Shown: positions 1-11,910, counted from the first letter of the stretch. The stretch: 64,000 bases of DNA from Lagenorhynchus albirostris (GCF_949774975.1 NC_083097.1:24463646-24527645); one strand, 5' to 3'. Numbers and translations: made by a program. The notes: generated by a model from the sequence alone, not told the origin.

Positions 1-202
1 CTAGATCATATTGCACTGCACAACGTGTACACAGAGAGTTGTAAAGTTGTGCCAGTACTTCCAAAGGATTGAATCCTATAGACCTAGGATGTTTTTTCAC
101 CACAGTTGGGCAGGAAGGTGAAGTGAAGATGAGTTCACATATTTTTAATTTTAAAAGGTACTAACAAACTGCTAAATCAAATGTAAAAATGGATACGGCC
201 AC

Positions 203-562
203 TGTCCTAGTTAGACTGGTCTGCTATAACAAATTACCATAGACCGGGTGGCTTAAACAGCAAACATATACCTCTCAGTTCTGGAGGCTGGGAAGCCTAA
301 GATTAAGGTGCTGGCAGACCTGGTGCCTGGGGAGAGCCTGCTTCCTGGTTTGCAGGAGGCTGCCTTCTTGTTGTAACCTCACAAGGTAGAGAGCAGACTG
401 AGAAGTAAGTTCTCTTCTCATAAGGACACTAATCCCATCATGAGGGCTCCACTCTTATGACCTAATTAAGTTTCTAACGGCCCACCTCCTAATACCAACA
501 AACTGAGGATTAGGGTTTTCAACACATAAATTTTGGGTGACACAAACATTCAGTCTGTAGCA
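203..562 (-). mobile_element. MLT1-type ERVL-MaLR solo LTR
   Basis: Read on the minus strand, this has the hallmark order of an MLT1 LTR: a start resembling 'actgaatgtttgtgtcacc', a 'cctaattaggtcataag' block, and a 3' end with 'ccacccggtctatggtaatttgttatagcag'. On the plus strand these appear as 'gaccgggtggcttaaac' near 247 and 'acattcagtctgtagca' at the right end. It is non-autonomous, moves with ERVL-type machinery, and is a solo LTR with no internal region beside it. The subfamily is not assigned. Confidence 0.85.
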
Positions 563-1123
563 GCCATCAGTGTTTATGAGAGAATAAACATTGTTCAAGT
601 TAAGATTTTTAACTGTGTGTTGCCAAGCATTTTTTTCCCAGCCCTTTTACAAAATACTCTTGTGTCCAGAGGACAACAGATGGGCCTTATCTGAAACCTT
701 GAGAGACAGACTGCAGAGCCTGTTGTACAGAGTGGAATTTCAGGGATTTAAAGCCTTCAGGGACAACCCCCAACCAACACATATACTTTTCAGAGGGAGC
801 GAGAGAATCAAATGTCTTCTGCCTTAACACAGACCTCAATGGCAGGTGGTAGAGAGAAGGAGCCACAGAGAGAAATAGAGAGAGAAAGACTAAAAGTGTA
901 TACATTTCCATTTGCAATTCCACTCAGTGGACAGATACCTGTGGGAGCTCTTGAGATAGAAAAAATGATTCCTTTCCTTCATGACTCCTTTCACTCTCAT
1001 TTCACCAATCTAAACATAGTCATATTGTGTAAAGATATTTTATTTTTTTATAAAACTAGACTCCAAAATTCAAATACTTTATTTGATATTCAGCAGAGAA
1101 AATAATGATCCGTTCCTGCACTC
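563..1123. other. No gene; unassigned non-repetitive DNA
   Basis: There is no convincing coding or RNA feature. Open frames are under 100 codons, overlap on opposite strands and show no recognisable domain. A purine-rich GAGA-like run lies around 848-890. Confidence 0.5.
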
Positions 1124-1141
1124 AAGAAACAATAGGCTGGG

Positions 1142-1379
1142 GTTAGCAGATGCAAACCGCTACATATAGAATGGATAAACAGCAAGGTCCTACTGTATAG
1201 CACAGGGAACTGCATTCAATATCCTGTGATAAACCATAATGGAAAATAATTTGAAAATAATGTATATATTGATAAATATACATAACTGAATCACTTTGCT
1301 GTACAGCAGAGGTTAACACAACATTGTAAATCAACTAAACTTCAATTTAAAAAAAGAAAAAACAGTATTAACTTAAAAA
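1142..1379 (+). mobile_element. 5'-truncated L1, 3' UTR end only
   Basis: This matches the 3' UTR of the L1 at 14.45-15.43 kb, sharing 'ggtcctactgtatagcaca' and 'cacaacattgtaaatcaa', and ends in an A-rich tail. It is flanked by an 18-bp near-perfect target-site duplication (1124-1141 and 1380-1397, one mismatch). The insertion was therefore by target-primed reverse transcription, with most of the element lost from its 5' side. It has no coding capacity. Confidence 0.9.
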
Positions 1380-1397
1380 AAGAAATAATAGGCTGGG

Positions 1398-2019
1398 CTG
1401 GACTTATTATGATGGTATAAGTATTTCTTAAATATAGTATCAAATTAAGGGGTTTTTAAACCTAATTTGGACTCAAACTGATTATTGACTTTTGGAAAGA
1501 CTTTAGATAGCTTAGGTGTTTTCACCTTGGGAAATATCTTGATTAAAAAGTTGGCCTTTCATCTAAATACAACCTCTAGAGAAAGTAAAGAAGGGTGTGT
1601 GTTATCTGCTGAACATCATAGAAGATTATAACAGAAAGCTTTACAAAACTTAAAATTAAAAAAATCAGGTACATAAATTCTGAAATACAACTCACATTTC
1701 TACTCAGTAAGGGTAAAACAGCAATAGGGTGATGTATTTTTTAAATGTGGAAACTAAATTATGTACATTGGCATAAAGCAATAGAAGTAATAGGTCACTT
1801 ATACTCTCTCTAACTTGGTGTATTCTTTCTACATGCTAACAGAAGGAAATTATTCTTGTTGATATTTATTTTTCTTCAGCTCTCCAAAACTGTTCTGGGG
1901 TCCATATGGTTCACATAAAGTCTTTTCCGTTAACTTTGATTCTTTCAAAAGTGTATCAAAATATAAATCTGCAGTCATTTTTAATACAAAATTTCGAATG
2001 TGCCACTTAATGAGTCTAG
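1398..2019. other. No gene; unassigned AT-rich DNA
   Basis: I see no coding region, RNA gene or recognisable repeat. It is AT-rich with frequent stops in all frames. Confidence 0.5.
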
Positions 2020-2500
2020 GATTTCACTAATTCCTTCATTTATTCCTAAATTGATTCATTCACTTAACTTATACATATTCATCCCTTACTATATGTTGGG
2101 GCCTCTTCTAGGAGCATGGGACACGTCAGTAAACACAATAGATTATTCTTGCCTTCTGGAGTACAATATAGATAGGTATTAAGTAAATAACTTACATGTT
2201 ATGATAACTGACGGTAATGCTATGGTAAAAATAAATCCATATTTCCAAGTAAGGTGACTTGGGAGGGTCAGGCTTGGCGGAACATGGAAAAGGTACAGGG
2301 ACCAATTTTAAGTAGGGCTAATATAGACGTTTTTGGTGAGACTGATATTTGAGCAAAGATTTGAATGAAGTAAAAGATTTTGCTTGACAGATAATATGAG
2401 GAAAACATTTCAGGGAGAAAGGCAACCGGTGCAAAGAATGCCAAATTTGGAGTGCATGTTTGAGAAACAAGGATAATATTGGTTAGAGTAATGTGGAAGA
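2020..2500 (-). mobile_element. L2 LINE 3' region, degraded
   Basis: The plus strand carries the reverse complement of the L2 3' end: a 'ttcattcacttaac...ccttactatatgttggggcctcttctag' block, then 'catgggacacgtcagtaaacaca'. Near 2340 there is a 'gatatttgagcaaagatttgaatgaagta' block, which corresponds to the upstream L2 'cttcaggtctttgctcaaatgtcacc' motif. It is an ancient, heavily diverged CR1-clade element with no coding potential left. Confidence 0.75.
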
Positions 2501-2843
2501 ACTAATTGTATTACCAATAGTAAGTTATCCAGCTATATATGGCATCAGTACAGTGGCAAAGAGAACTAAAATTTCAATTCAAAAACATGCATGCTGTTTG
2601 AATTTTGGGCAAATATAATGAAAGAAAATTTAAAATAGTTAATTTCATGACTAATATCAAAGGATGTGACAGTCTTCAAATATCTGATGATTAGAATATA
2701 ATATGGTATAGTTTTGAAAATAGGAGTTCAGTTTGAAAATGAATCACTCAAAAGATGTCTATTTTTAAAAGAAAATTCTTTGCAAAGAAAGACCCAAATA
2801 TCAAGATATCATAACAGGGATCAGTAATTACTCAGATTATCCA

Positions 2844-3208
2844 ATGTCTTGGTCAATACAGAATGCTGTAACACATTTACCATAGACTGGGTGGCTTAAA
2901 CAACCAACACTTATTTCGAACAGTTCTGGAGGCAGGAAATCCAAGACCAGGGTGCCGGCATGGTTGGGTTACCACTGTGGTGAGAACCCTCAACCAGGCT
3001 GCAGACAGCCCACTTCTTACATCCTCACATGGTGGAAAGACTGAGAGAGCTCCCGGGGGTCTCTTTTATAAAGACACTAATCCCACTCATGAGAGTTTCA
3101 CCTTCATGACTAATCTGCTCCCAAAGGCCCCGCTTCCTAATACCATTACCTTTGAGGATCAGGATTTCAAGATAGGAGTTTTGGTGGGGTGCAAAGATTG
3201 ATTTCAGA
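2844..3208 (-). mobile_element. MLT1-type ERVL-MaLR solo LTR
   Basis: It has the same architecture as the copy at 203-562. 'catagactgggtggcttaaacaac' lies near 2882, then 'agttctggaggcaggaaatccaagacc', 'tcacatggtgg' and 'aagacactaatcccactcatgag', and it closes with the remnant of 'aattttggggggacacaaa'. It is minus-oriented and 5-10% or more diverged from its relatives by eye. No internal retroviral sequence is adjacent. Confidence 0.85.
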
Positions 3209-3350
3209 ACATCATAACTCTGTCCATAAATTGAAGTAATGTCTCTCACTGTGATATGATACCCAGAAAGTGCATCTTAAACGTTTCTTGGTTTCCAACT
3301 GATACTGAAGATGATGTGTATAATTCAAAAAGTTAAAAAAAAAACCCAGG

Positions 3351-3571
3351 GGGCTTCCCTGGTGGTGCAGTGGTTGAGAGTCCGCCTGCCAATGCAGGGG
3401 ACACGGGTTCATGCCCCGGTCCGGGAAGATCCCACATGCCGTGGAGCTGCTGGGCCCGTAAGCCATGGCCGCTGAGCCTGCGCGTCCGGAGCCTCTGCTC
3501 CGCAACGGGAGAGGCCACAACAGTGAGAGGCCTGCGTACCGCAAAAAACAAAACAAAACAAAACAAAAAAA
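3351..3571 (+). mobile_element. CHR-type tRNA-derived SINE
   Basis: It starts 'gggcttccctggtggtgcag', carries a pol III B-box-like 'ggttcatgcccc', a conserved body ('ccacatgccgtggagctgc', 'ctgagcctgcgcgtccgg', 'gagaggccacaacagtgag') and an A-rich (AAAAC)n tail. CHR SINEs (Cetacea, Hippopotamus, Ruminantia) descend from tRNA-Glu and move with L1 enzymes. The TSD is unclear because both flanks are A-rich. The short open frames here, on both strands, are artefacts of the GC-rich SINE body. Confidence 0.95.
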
Positions 3572-5456
3572 ACCTTCAGTATAGTCGCCATTATTTGAAG
3601 AAAATGTGTTGTCAGGCCTATGATAGCATTGCTATCATGTGTGAAAGCTTTAATGGAACTGCAGAAATATTTAATGAGAAAGTGACAAGAACTTTACACA
3701 TATTTAAAAGAATATATTTGGCTTAAGAGGATTTGAAATGTGAAATATTAAATGGTTTCCAGACACCTTTGATTCTGCCAATTATTGGTATGATGCTACT
3801 CATGCATATGCAATGATAATAGATTGACAAATTTTCAAAAGTTCTTAATAGGAAAAAAGTTTAATAAGGTAGAATTTATGTATTCTGTCAAGAGACACTT
3901 TTCTAGATAGAAGCAAAGAATTTCTGGAGAGAAGTGAAAAATTTAAGTTCCACTGATTAAGTTTACAAACACTTATGCCAGTGGTTAGCTAATATCTATT
4001 TTGAATCTAAAGTGATATTTTGAATAATTTTACTTGCGTCAATTATGTATAAAATGTAGTTAATTTATTACTTTTATTCATGTTAAGAAATTTAAAAAAT
4101 CTTGATTAATATCTAAAACAAACACAATTTGTTTTTACATTCTAGAATATCATAAATGTTTGAAAGTTGAAAAATATTTTATAAAAGGAAGAAAAGTGGG
4201 AGCCAGGAAGAGGCTACAAAAGGAGTTCTTAACAATCCAATAATTCCCATAGTGCATATTCCTAACATTTTTCAAAATAACAGCAAAATGTTAATAATGA
4301 TTTCTAAAAATTGAAAACAATAAATCATATTTAAATTTATGCTTTTATAAACATGTTGCAGCAAAAAATTCACAACCTTTATTTAGAGTAACTAATTAAA
4401 TTAAGCAAGAATCATCTATTCACAAGAAAGACACAGATTTGAAATCAATATATTTTCAGAGCTCCCAATTTTACATGAACAAGTCAAAGCTCTACATCTA
4501 TGTCGATTATGACACTAAAAATGTTCTTTGGAATTTTTTTCTAACACGTTCTTCCCTGTATTGCTCCTTGTATCTCAGAGGTACTAAATGCAGCTTTGTC
4601 TTGACCAAAGACCACATATGGCAAAAAAAAAAAAAAAAATCTCCTTTTATTTTTGTTTTTTTGCAATGAATTTTCACAGCAACATGTGGTAAGGGAGTTA
4701 TTGGCCTGGCCTTGGGGTCTATGCAATTGTTGTCCATACGTCTAACACCTCTGAAGATTAAAAATATGGCACAGATAGAAGATAAAAATGCTTTATTAAT
4801 TACATGTGCACTATAACATTTTATTCTTTGGCTGGAAAGTAATTACATTTTACATTTTAAAATGTTTTGCTCTGACCACCAACATATATGCTATTGACAT
4901 CATTTGTATTAACTGTAATTATTTTTCATTAGACCATTATTTATAATGGTTTAATGGAAACTGGGTTCCTAATTTTGAAATATCCCTGCCTTTCATAAAT
5001 AACCCATTTGAATCTATTATATTGGGAAAATATTTTTAAAATCTTAATTATAGATAGTGTTGATAAGTGTATGGGGGAAAAACTGCATTAGATGTACATT
5101 CTCATAAAGTATTGGTGATACAATACGTTTGGTGACACCTTAATTTTTTAAAAAGGAAAAAGCAATTTTGTCACCAAAAAAGGGGGCGGGGAAGAAAGCC
5201 ATTAAGCTTACATTCTCCCTTATGGCTTAACTTTTCATTTGTTTGTGGAGAAAGATAATTTATTACAGTGATGTGTAAAACTAAACTAAACTTGCAGTCC
5301 ATCATTTATTCATTCCTTCAGTGACGATTTATGGATAAACTATGGCATTACAAAACCCTCACCAGGAAAGTGTTAGGAAGGATAAGTTGCTCAGAGAATT
5401 GAATGTCATTGTTACTGGCCTGAAATTTGACTTAAAAATTGTATTTTTATTGTTTC
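3572..5456. other. No gene; AT-rich stretch
   Basis: It has no open frame over 76 codons and no repeat I can name with confidence. A 17-base A run lies at 4622-4638 without a SINE or L1 body beside it. A GGGGCGGGG stretch lies near 5183. Nothing supports an exon. Confidence 0.5.
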
Positions 5457-6267
5457 TGTAGTTCAGTGGAAGGATTCTAGATTGTCCCCCACAATCTCCT
5501 CTCCAAGTTTTCATTTCTTCTTGTATCCTCTCCCTTGAGTGTGGGCAGAACCTGTGACTTTCTTATTTTTTTATTTTTTGTTTTGCCATACGCGGGCCTC
5601 TCACTGTTGTGGCCTCTCCCCTTGCGGAGCACAGGCTCCGGACGCGCAGGCTCAGTGGCCATGGCTCACGGGCCCAGCCGCTCCGCGGCATGTGGGATCC
5701 TCCCGGACCGGGGCACGAAGCCGTGTCCCCTGCACTGGCAGGCGGACTCTCAACCACTGCGCCACCAGGGAAGCCAACTTTCTTCTTATTAACAGAACAC
5801 AGCAGCGATAAGATGTTAGTCCCATGATTGTGTTTACACTATATAAAACGGTATCTTGCTAGTAGGCTTACTCTAAAACCTCCCCTTGCTGGACTGATAA
5901 AGTCAAGGGCCATGATGGGGAAGTTCAGATGACAAAAAAATGCTAGTAGCCTCTAAAAATGGAAGGCTGCCATTAGGAGCTGAGAGTAGCTTTTAGGCAA
6001 CAGCCAATGAGAAGCCAGGGCCTCAGTCCTATAGAAGCAAGGAACTGAATTCTGCCAAGAACCTGAGTAAGAAGGAAGCAGATTTGTCACTGTTTAAGTC
6101 TCCCCACCAGAGCCCTGACATGGTAAAACCTTGATAGCAACCATACATAGGACCAAGGTAAGTTATACCAAGACTCTTAGATTACAGAAACTGTGAGATA
6201 ATTACTGTGTTATTTTATGCCACTGAGTTTGTGGTAATTTGTTACACAGCATGAGATAACTAATACA
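5457..6267 (+). mobile_element. MaLR-type LTR split by a CHR SINE
   Basis: The left part (5457-5564) has 'gattctagattgtcccccac' and 'gagtgtgggcagaacctgtgac'. The right part (5777-6267) runs through 'gaactgaattctgccaagaac' and 'acagaaactgtgagataat' to the 3' end 'gtttgtggtaatttgttacacag...gataactaataca'. These are MaLR LTR hallmarks in plus orientation. The SINE at 5565-5775 interrupts it. No internal sequence follows, so it is a solo LTR. Confidence 0.75.
5565..5775 (-). mobile_element. CHR SINE inserted in a MaLR LTR
   Basis: It is an inverted copy of the young CHR SINE: the T-rich tail is on the left and the head (…'gccaccagggaagcc') on the right. It is flanked by the direct repeat 'actttctt' at 5557-5564 and 5777-5784, which restores the LTR reading when the SINE is removed. 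It is later than the LTR it interrupts. Confidence 0.95.
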
Positions 6268-7179
6268 TGTAGTATCTTAGGTTTTTTTTTTTCTATGCAT
6301 GTATTATTGAGCTAACTGATGTTAAATTTATAAAAGAATCTGTAAAATATTTTATATAATATTTGAGGACAGAACAATCTCTCCTCTATATGATATTCTA
6401 TTCTTTCTGATACATTTTTTAGAGCTATGTGTTGACTTTAAAAAGATTATTGAAAATGCTAGTAGAAAATATATTTTCTTGAAATCTAAGACAGCTGGCT
6501 GCATTGACAATTGGAATGAAGTTGATTTAAGTAAGATTTGAGAGATTCTCAAAAGCCTCTAAAATTCTATTGATTAATAATTAAAATTTTCTTCAGTTTT
6601 ATAATTAAGCTTGACATTTAGAAAGGTTTATCATAAGTGGTACCCTTGAGTACATATGAATTTAAATATATGTAACATTTAATTTACATTATGTATGTTC
6701 TAGCTTCTTTGCCTTCTTCTCACCCCCAAAATTTCCAGAATAAGAAATTCGGATTCCTAAATTATAGTAAATGTCTTATCTTTATTTAATAATGCTTCAT
6801 ATCTCATTATCATCTAATTTTTAAAGCCAAAATGTTTTATGAATCGAATGCTTTGCTATTTTCATTAATACAAACTTCAATTTAGCAATATTTTATGAAT
6901 GGATACTAGTATTTATCTGATATACACACGGCCAAATTTCTGAATTGATTAATCAATTTCCAGTAAATGTATACAAACTATTAAATATATAAATATTTAA
7001 TAATCATATAAATGAGCATACAAACATATAGTAAGATATATTTCTATAACATTTCTATAGATTTCATAAAATACTTTTAAATCAGCAAAATATTAAGGCC
7101 TTTGTGAGATAAATTTATTTATCATAATTTTACTTCAACTATGTGGAGACAGGTGAAGTAGGAGAAGGAAAAGAAAAAA
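6268..7179. other. No gene; very AT-rich DNA
   Basis: No coding frame over 66 codons and no recognisable repeat. The stretch is dominated by A/T runs. Confidence 0.5.
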
Positions 7180-7290
7180 AATATAGTAAGCATCTGTTAG
7201 CAGCTAGGTACAGTGCTGTACACTATACACCCTGAATAAACAGAAAAGTGGAGAGAGTTTTCCAAGTCACATGAATAGTAAGTCGTTAAT
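7180..7290 (-). mobile_element. MIR fragment (weak)
   Basis: The order 'gcatctgttagcagctaggtacagtgctgtacac' then 'agagttttccaagtcacatgaatagtaagt' matches the reverse complement of a MIR: the 'gctaggtactgtgctaagcac' and 'caaggtcacacagctagtaagt' blocks. It is short and diverged. Confidence 0.55.
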
Positions 7291-8039
7291 TAATTCTAAG
7301 CATCTTAAATGTGTGTTTTTGCCATCCCTTCCTTGAACAGTTCTGACCATCCTGCCTCATGCTATTCACCCCTCTGTGATCTACTGACCCACAGAACCCA
7401 TCAATACTGTAATTAGCTGACATGTATAAATTATCTATTACATGTACTAGGGAATGCTGAAAAAGTAGAGGGCCATGAGGCATACTCATGTTCTTCTAGA
7501 AACATATGAGTAATCTGGAGAGAAGAAGACATTAAATAAATTAATTAATAAATAAATTAATTAATTAATGAGCCTTTCAGGTTTTCTCCAAGTCTAGATT
7601 TACATTACAGCCTTCTGCCACACCATGGTACAAATCGTTTCTTTCACACTGTACAAAATCCGTTCCATCTTTCTGAACAATTATGGCTAAGGAGTAAAAC
7701 TTTAAATATCATTCTAGAACAGCTTTCTCAAGAAGATTAAACCAGAAAGGCATTCAGAACATTTACTTAAAAAATAAATATGTAATCACCAACAAATTCC
7801 ATTTAATTAATTTTTTTATATTAATAGATGTGGATTACAGGAGTGTGCATGAGGAAGTACTGAATTCTAGAATGCATAATTAAGGTTAGTAGCATGATTT
7901 TCAGTCAAGAATACAAAGGAAAGAGAAAGAAATCTGAATTTATTGGGGGGCTAGAAATGCAAAAATAAATTCAGTTAAAAATATTTAACTGAATACTATT
8001 TAAATAGTATTTAAACATATTATTGTTTAGATAATATAA
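7291..8039. other. No gene; includes a TTAA-rich microsatellite
   Basis: A (TTAA/ATAA)n low-complexity run lies at about 7533-7569. The remainder shows no repeat, RNA or coding feature that I can support. Confidence 0.5.
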
Positions 8040-8920
8040 GAGGTATTATGGAACAGGGTAAGTAGCCATCCTAGAGATCTGGGAAAAGTTTAAGAAGTAC
8101 TTGAGTATTCAGGCTTTAAAGATACATAAGATTTATTCAGGCAAATTAGGTGGGAACAGGTGTCTGATAAGAGTGTCAATAAGGAAAGGGCACAGAGAAG
8201 GGAAAGCACTTCTTGTACATGGGGAACTCTGAGAAATTTCATTATCAGAGTACACATTTCTAGGGGGAATAAAAAAGTTATGATGTTGAAGAGACAGAGG
8301 GCTTAACCATAGAAAACATATATTTGGTTTGCTTAATTCTATAAAAATATACAGAATCATTGAGAGTATTTAAATAAAGGATTGACTTAGTCAAATTTGG
8401 CTTTCATAATTATTATTCCAAGTGTTGAATGTGAAGCATATTAAACACAGGCAAAACTAGATAATAAGAATATTAGCTACTATTCACATACATTATTTTA
8501 CTTAATTATCATAAAAATCTTTCCTTTTTCTGTTATTATTAACTCCATTTTACAAATCAAACAATGTAGGCCATCAACTTTTCCACAGTCATTAGCACAG
8601 GCAGGATTCATATCCAGGTATATTCTCTAAACCCTCTGCTAGCCTCTCCCCATGAAGTCAGGAAACATGTGGGAAATTATTGTAATACCCTGGAGAAATG
8701 ATAACAACCTGAATGTGGGCAAAAATACTATGGATGGAAACAGAGGGACACAACTGAGAAATACTGAGGAGTTAAAAGGCTAATAGGAATGAGAAGATTC
8801 TGGGATGATTCTAGTTAATGGGGGAAATCTCTGGGAGATGCTAAGTAATGACATTAATGGAAATGAGAAACAAGGGGAGAGGAGGAGATGGAGTGGGAGT
8901 GATGAGTCATGCTGTGGTCG
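8040..8920 (-). mobile_element. L2 LINE, degraded, interrupted by a MIR
   Basis: The region follows the reverse complement of L2: 'ggattgacttagtcaaatttggctttc' corresponds to the 'gtgacatgatctgatttgcgttt' block, and 'aaattattgtaataccctggagaaatgataacaacctg' to 'ctattgcagtaatccaggcgagagatgatggtggc'. A MIR at 8470-8645 interrupts it. The element probably continues at 9840-10050 beyond two younger SINEs. No coding potential is left. Confidence 0.65.
8470..8645 (-). mobile_element. MIR SINE
   Basis: The reverse complement of the MIR core is readable: 'ttattattaactccattttacaaatcaaac' (from the 'ccccattttacagatgaggaaac' block), 'ttttccacagtcattagcacaggcaggattcatatccagg', then 'ctctaaaccct'. MIR is an ancient tRNA-derived SINE mobilised by L2. 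Confidence 0.8.
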
Positions 8921-9007
8921 TTCTGAAGCTTATCCTAACACCAAGGAGATGTATGCAGTAGGCTGTAGAACATGAAAAGCAGGCTCCATTATAAAAAACA
9001 AATAACA

Positions 9008-9226
9008 GGGCTTCCCTGGTGGCGCAGTGGTTGAGAGTCCACCTGCCGATGTAGGGGATACGGGTTCGTGCCCCGGTCCGGGAAGATCCCACATGCCGCG
9101 GAGCGGCTGGGCCCGTGAGCCATGGCCGCTGAGCCTGCGCGTCCGGAGCCTGTGCTCCGCAACGGGAGAGGCCACAACAGTGGGAGGCCTGCGTACCGAA
9201 AAAAAAAAAAAAAAAAAAAAAAAAAA
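9008..9226 (+). mobile_element. CHR SINE with long pure A-tail
   Basis: A full-length young CHR SINE starting 'gggcttccctggtggcgcag', with B-box-like 'ggttcgtgcccc' and a 28-base A-tail at 9199-9226. The long uninterrupted tail suggests a recent insertion. It faces the minus-strand copy at 9582-9786 about 355 bp away. The TSD is not clear because the left flank is A-rich. Confidence 0.95.
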
Positions 9227-9573
9227 CCCAAACATACACCGTTCAGTGTACCTTTATCTTGTAATTTAATATTCCCTGAACTTCCTGGCATCAAGCTGGG
9301 TCTGTGGAATCTAAAGGTAAAATTATCTTTACTCCTCACTGTCACTTTAAGAACATTTTCCTGCTATTCCCTTGGGGCACCCAGAGTCCTGTTTTCCCAC
9401 CACAATCCATTCATAGAGACTTTGATATATGGCTCATGACTTTCCCATTACCCAACCTTCCCAGGTCTCCTTCATCCTAGATGATTTCACTTTCCATTCA
9501 ACTTTAATTATTTAAAAATTGAATAACTTTAAAATTTATTTAAATGTTAATTACTGATAAGCTAAAATCGGTC
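9227..9573. other. Spacer between two opposed CHR SINEs
   Basis: About 350 bp with no recognised repeat, RNA or coding feature. It would form the loop if the two flanking inverted SINEs paired in a transcript. Confidence 0.5.
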
Positions 9574-9581
9574 AGGAACTG

Positions 9582-9786
9582 TTTTTTTTTTTTTGCAGTA
9601 CGCGGGCCTCTCACTGTTGTGGCCTCTCCCATTGCGGAGCGCAGGCTCCGGACGCACAGGCTCAGCGGCCATGGCTCACGGGCGCAGCTGCTCTGCAGCA
9701 CGTGGGATCTTCCCAGACCGGGGCACGAATCCGTGTTCCCTGCCTCGGCAGGCGGACTCTCAACCACTGCGCCACCAGGGAAGCCC
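9582..9786 (-). mobile_element. CHR SINE, opposed to the one at 9.0 kb
   Basis: A minus-oriented young CHR SINE with a T-tail at 9582-9594 and the head ending 'ccaccagggaagccc'. Flanks 'aggaactgttttt' (from 9574) and 'aggtactgttttt' (from 9787) form a 13-bp TSD with one mismatch. Confidence 0.95.
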
Positions 9787-9839
9787 AGGTACTGTTTTTC
9801 TAAAAGTTTGGAATAAAGCAGTCATGAAGATAGAAAGTT

Positions 9840-10050
9840 AGACTTTGCCCTAAGGGTAACTGGTGGTAATTAAAGGCCTTTGAAGAGAAGTTACTTGAAC
9901 ACTTGATCAGACCTGTGTTTAAATACAATCACTCCTCCTGAGTTGTAGAGGGTGGATGAGAGGAAGCTGTTGGAGGAAAGAAAGAGAGTTCTAGGAAAGG
10001 CTGAAGGGATTGGTGATCTCTGGATATGGGGAAAATCACCCTGCTAGGAG
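9840..10050 (-). mobile_element. L2 fragment
   Basis: 'taattaaaggcctttgaagagaagttacttgaacacttgatcagacc' aligns with the inverted L2 'ccattggagggttttgagcagaggagtgacatgatctgac' block. It is followed by a 'ggtggatgagaggaagctgttgg' type block. It is probably the continuation of the L2 at 8040-8920. Confidence 0.6.
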
Positions 10051-10424
10051 GAATCATTGAGGAAAGGGGCCCTAGACTATTGTCTTCTTTTTGTTTTTGG
10101 TATTAATAGAAAACCCACTCATTTTCTCAATTTAGAAAAATTCTCTATTTACTCCTCATCACACAAGATGGTACCAATAGATTGTACCATCTCCTACTTA
10201 ACAGAGATACATCAAAAATAAACATGATGTAAGTTCTGTAGATGAGCAGCACAAAGAAACACTACTAGTAGCTGTCTAGTCAAGTAAGTTATCCTTGCTT
10301 GATAACCTGCACTACCCAAACTCATGCCCTCAGATTAACACTCAATGACTTTAATAAAACAGAGTGGAATTTCGGCAGGGGGAAGGGGAGGGGATTCTTC
10401 TCTACCCTTCTAAGTTCTTCTGGC

Positions 10425-10910
10425 TGGTCTAAGAATTAAATTGACGTGAGACAGATTAACAGGAAAAAAAATCAAACAAAAGTTTAATAACGTGTACATG
10501 GGAGAGATCCATGTATACATGGCTGTAACACTCATCTTAAATACCATCTTCAACAAAAGAGGATATCGGGGTAGTGGTGTAGAACTTCAAAGGGGAGAAA
10601 GGCAATTCACAGAGATATGGAAAAGCAAATGTTTGCTGGGCCTTGCAGAGACAATGGGGCAGAGACAATGGGACACATAGTGGACTCTGAACTCTAGGCC
10701 CTGCCAATTTCCCCCACCACACCTAGCCCATATTCTTTACAGATATCTCTGGTGATAGTTCTAGTCCTGCAACAGGCCCTTTATCTGAATTCTCTTAGGT
10801 AGTTAAGAGAAAAGTAACAAGAAAAACTTCCTGAGTCTTCTATTTCTTAAAAATAATCAGACCAAATTAATCCTTACGCCAAAGAGACACATTTCGGGGT
10901 GGCAAATTTT
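10425..10910. repeat. Probable ancient interspersed repeat, class unassigned
   Basis: Blocks such as 'agattaacaggaaa', 'agtttaataacgtgtacatgg', 'agatatctctggtgatagttct' and 'gagacacatttcggggtggc' look like a widely dispersed mammalian repeat. I cannot name the family with confidence. There is no coding potential of note. The longest frame, on either strand, is about 60 codons. Confidence 0.4.
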
Positions 10911-11764
10911 GTTCCCCTAAAGAATCATGGAGAATTCCAGTGCAAGAGAGAAGATAAGAACAAAGACCCGTAGTACGCAACGTGTAAGAAAACAGTAATA
11001 ATATTTTTCTTTTTACAAAGCCAAGTAGTTCTAAATGAGTTATAAATAGTGCCACATAGCAGTTGCAGCATGCAAATTAAAGAACAGCTTCTAAAATATG
11101 TATGTACTTTACAAATGCCTACTGGTTATAAATCAGTGTCTTCAGAAACACCCATGTTCCTGGTGAGAGATCACAGTCAGAAGGATCCTGCTGTATCTGT
11201 GCTTATTTATCATCACACACATCCACACACACAGAGCATTCTATGCAGTACAGAGAAATTGGGATTTTAAATCCTATGACTTGAATTCAAGAATTCCTTC
11301 TTCCATTTCCCAAGTTTGAGAATTCAGACAAGTTATTTAACTAACTTAATTACTTGGAGAGGGCTAACTTTAACAACAAATAGAAACAAAAAAATGTGTA
11401 ACTCAAGCACAGTAGAGCTTTAATTATTACTTATGAGGAGTGAGTGAACATTTACAGGATTAAGCGTCCTCCATGCAGTCATTCAGATAGCCAGGCAAAG
11501 AGCTGCTGTCATTTTCTAAATATGGATTCCTTGATTTCCTAATCTCTATTCCATCCAGAAGGAAAAAAAAAAATCACAGAAAAAGCCTTGTGGGATACTT
11601 ATGTGAACCAGGACTGCAAATGGCACACATCACCTCTACAGCCGTATGTAAATTCCATTGATCCAACTTAGTCATGTGGACACAATGAACTTTATAGGAA
11701 ACTAAGAAAATTAGAAAACCAAACAAAACAATCAAACAAAACTTGAATTTTAGTTAACGGCTAC
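10911..11764. other. No gene; possible MIR trace near 11.3 kb
   Basis: Only a weak MIR-like stretch around 11255-11345 ('ttttaaatcctatgacttgaattcaagaattcc...gacaagttatttaact'). Otherwise no repeat, RNA or coding feature is supported. Confidence 0.45.
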
Positions 11765-11910
11765 TAGTCTCTGCCACACTACCCAGATTCATTTTTCTCA
11801 CATGCAAATTTGGGAAATTAAATCCCCATGGGAATGTTGTAAGCATTAAACTCAGTTAATCTACCTAAGAGTTTGGTATTTTGTAGGTGCCAAATTGTAG
11901 TTATTTTGTT
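11765..11910 (+). mobile_element. MIR SINE 3' half
   Basis: 'tttttctcacatgcaaatttggg' (from 'cctcatctgtaaaatgggg'), 'gggaatgttgtaagcattaaactcagttaat' (from 'gggttgttgtgaggattaaatgag') and a closing 'gtttggtattttgtaggtgc' follow MIR order on the plus strand. Confidence 0.75.

Noticed and set aside
9008..9080. tRNA-like head with A/B boxes as a tRNA gene
   Set aside because: It is the tRNA-derived 5' part of a CHR SINE; the cloverleaf is degraded and the sequence continues into the SINE body.
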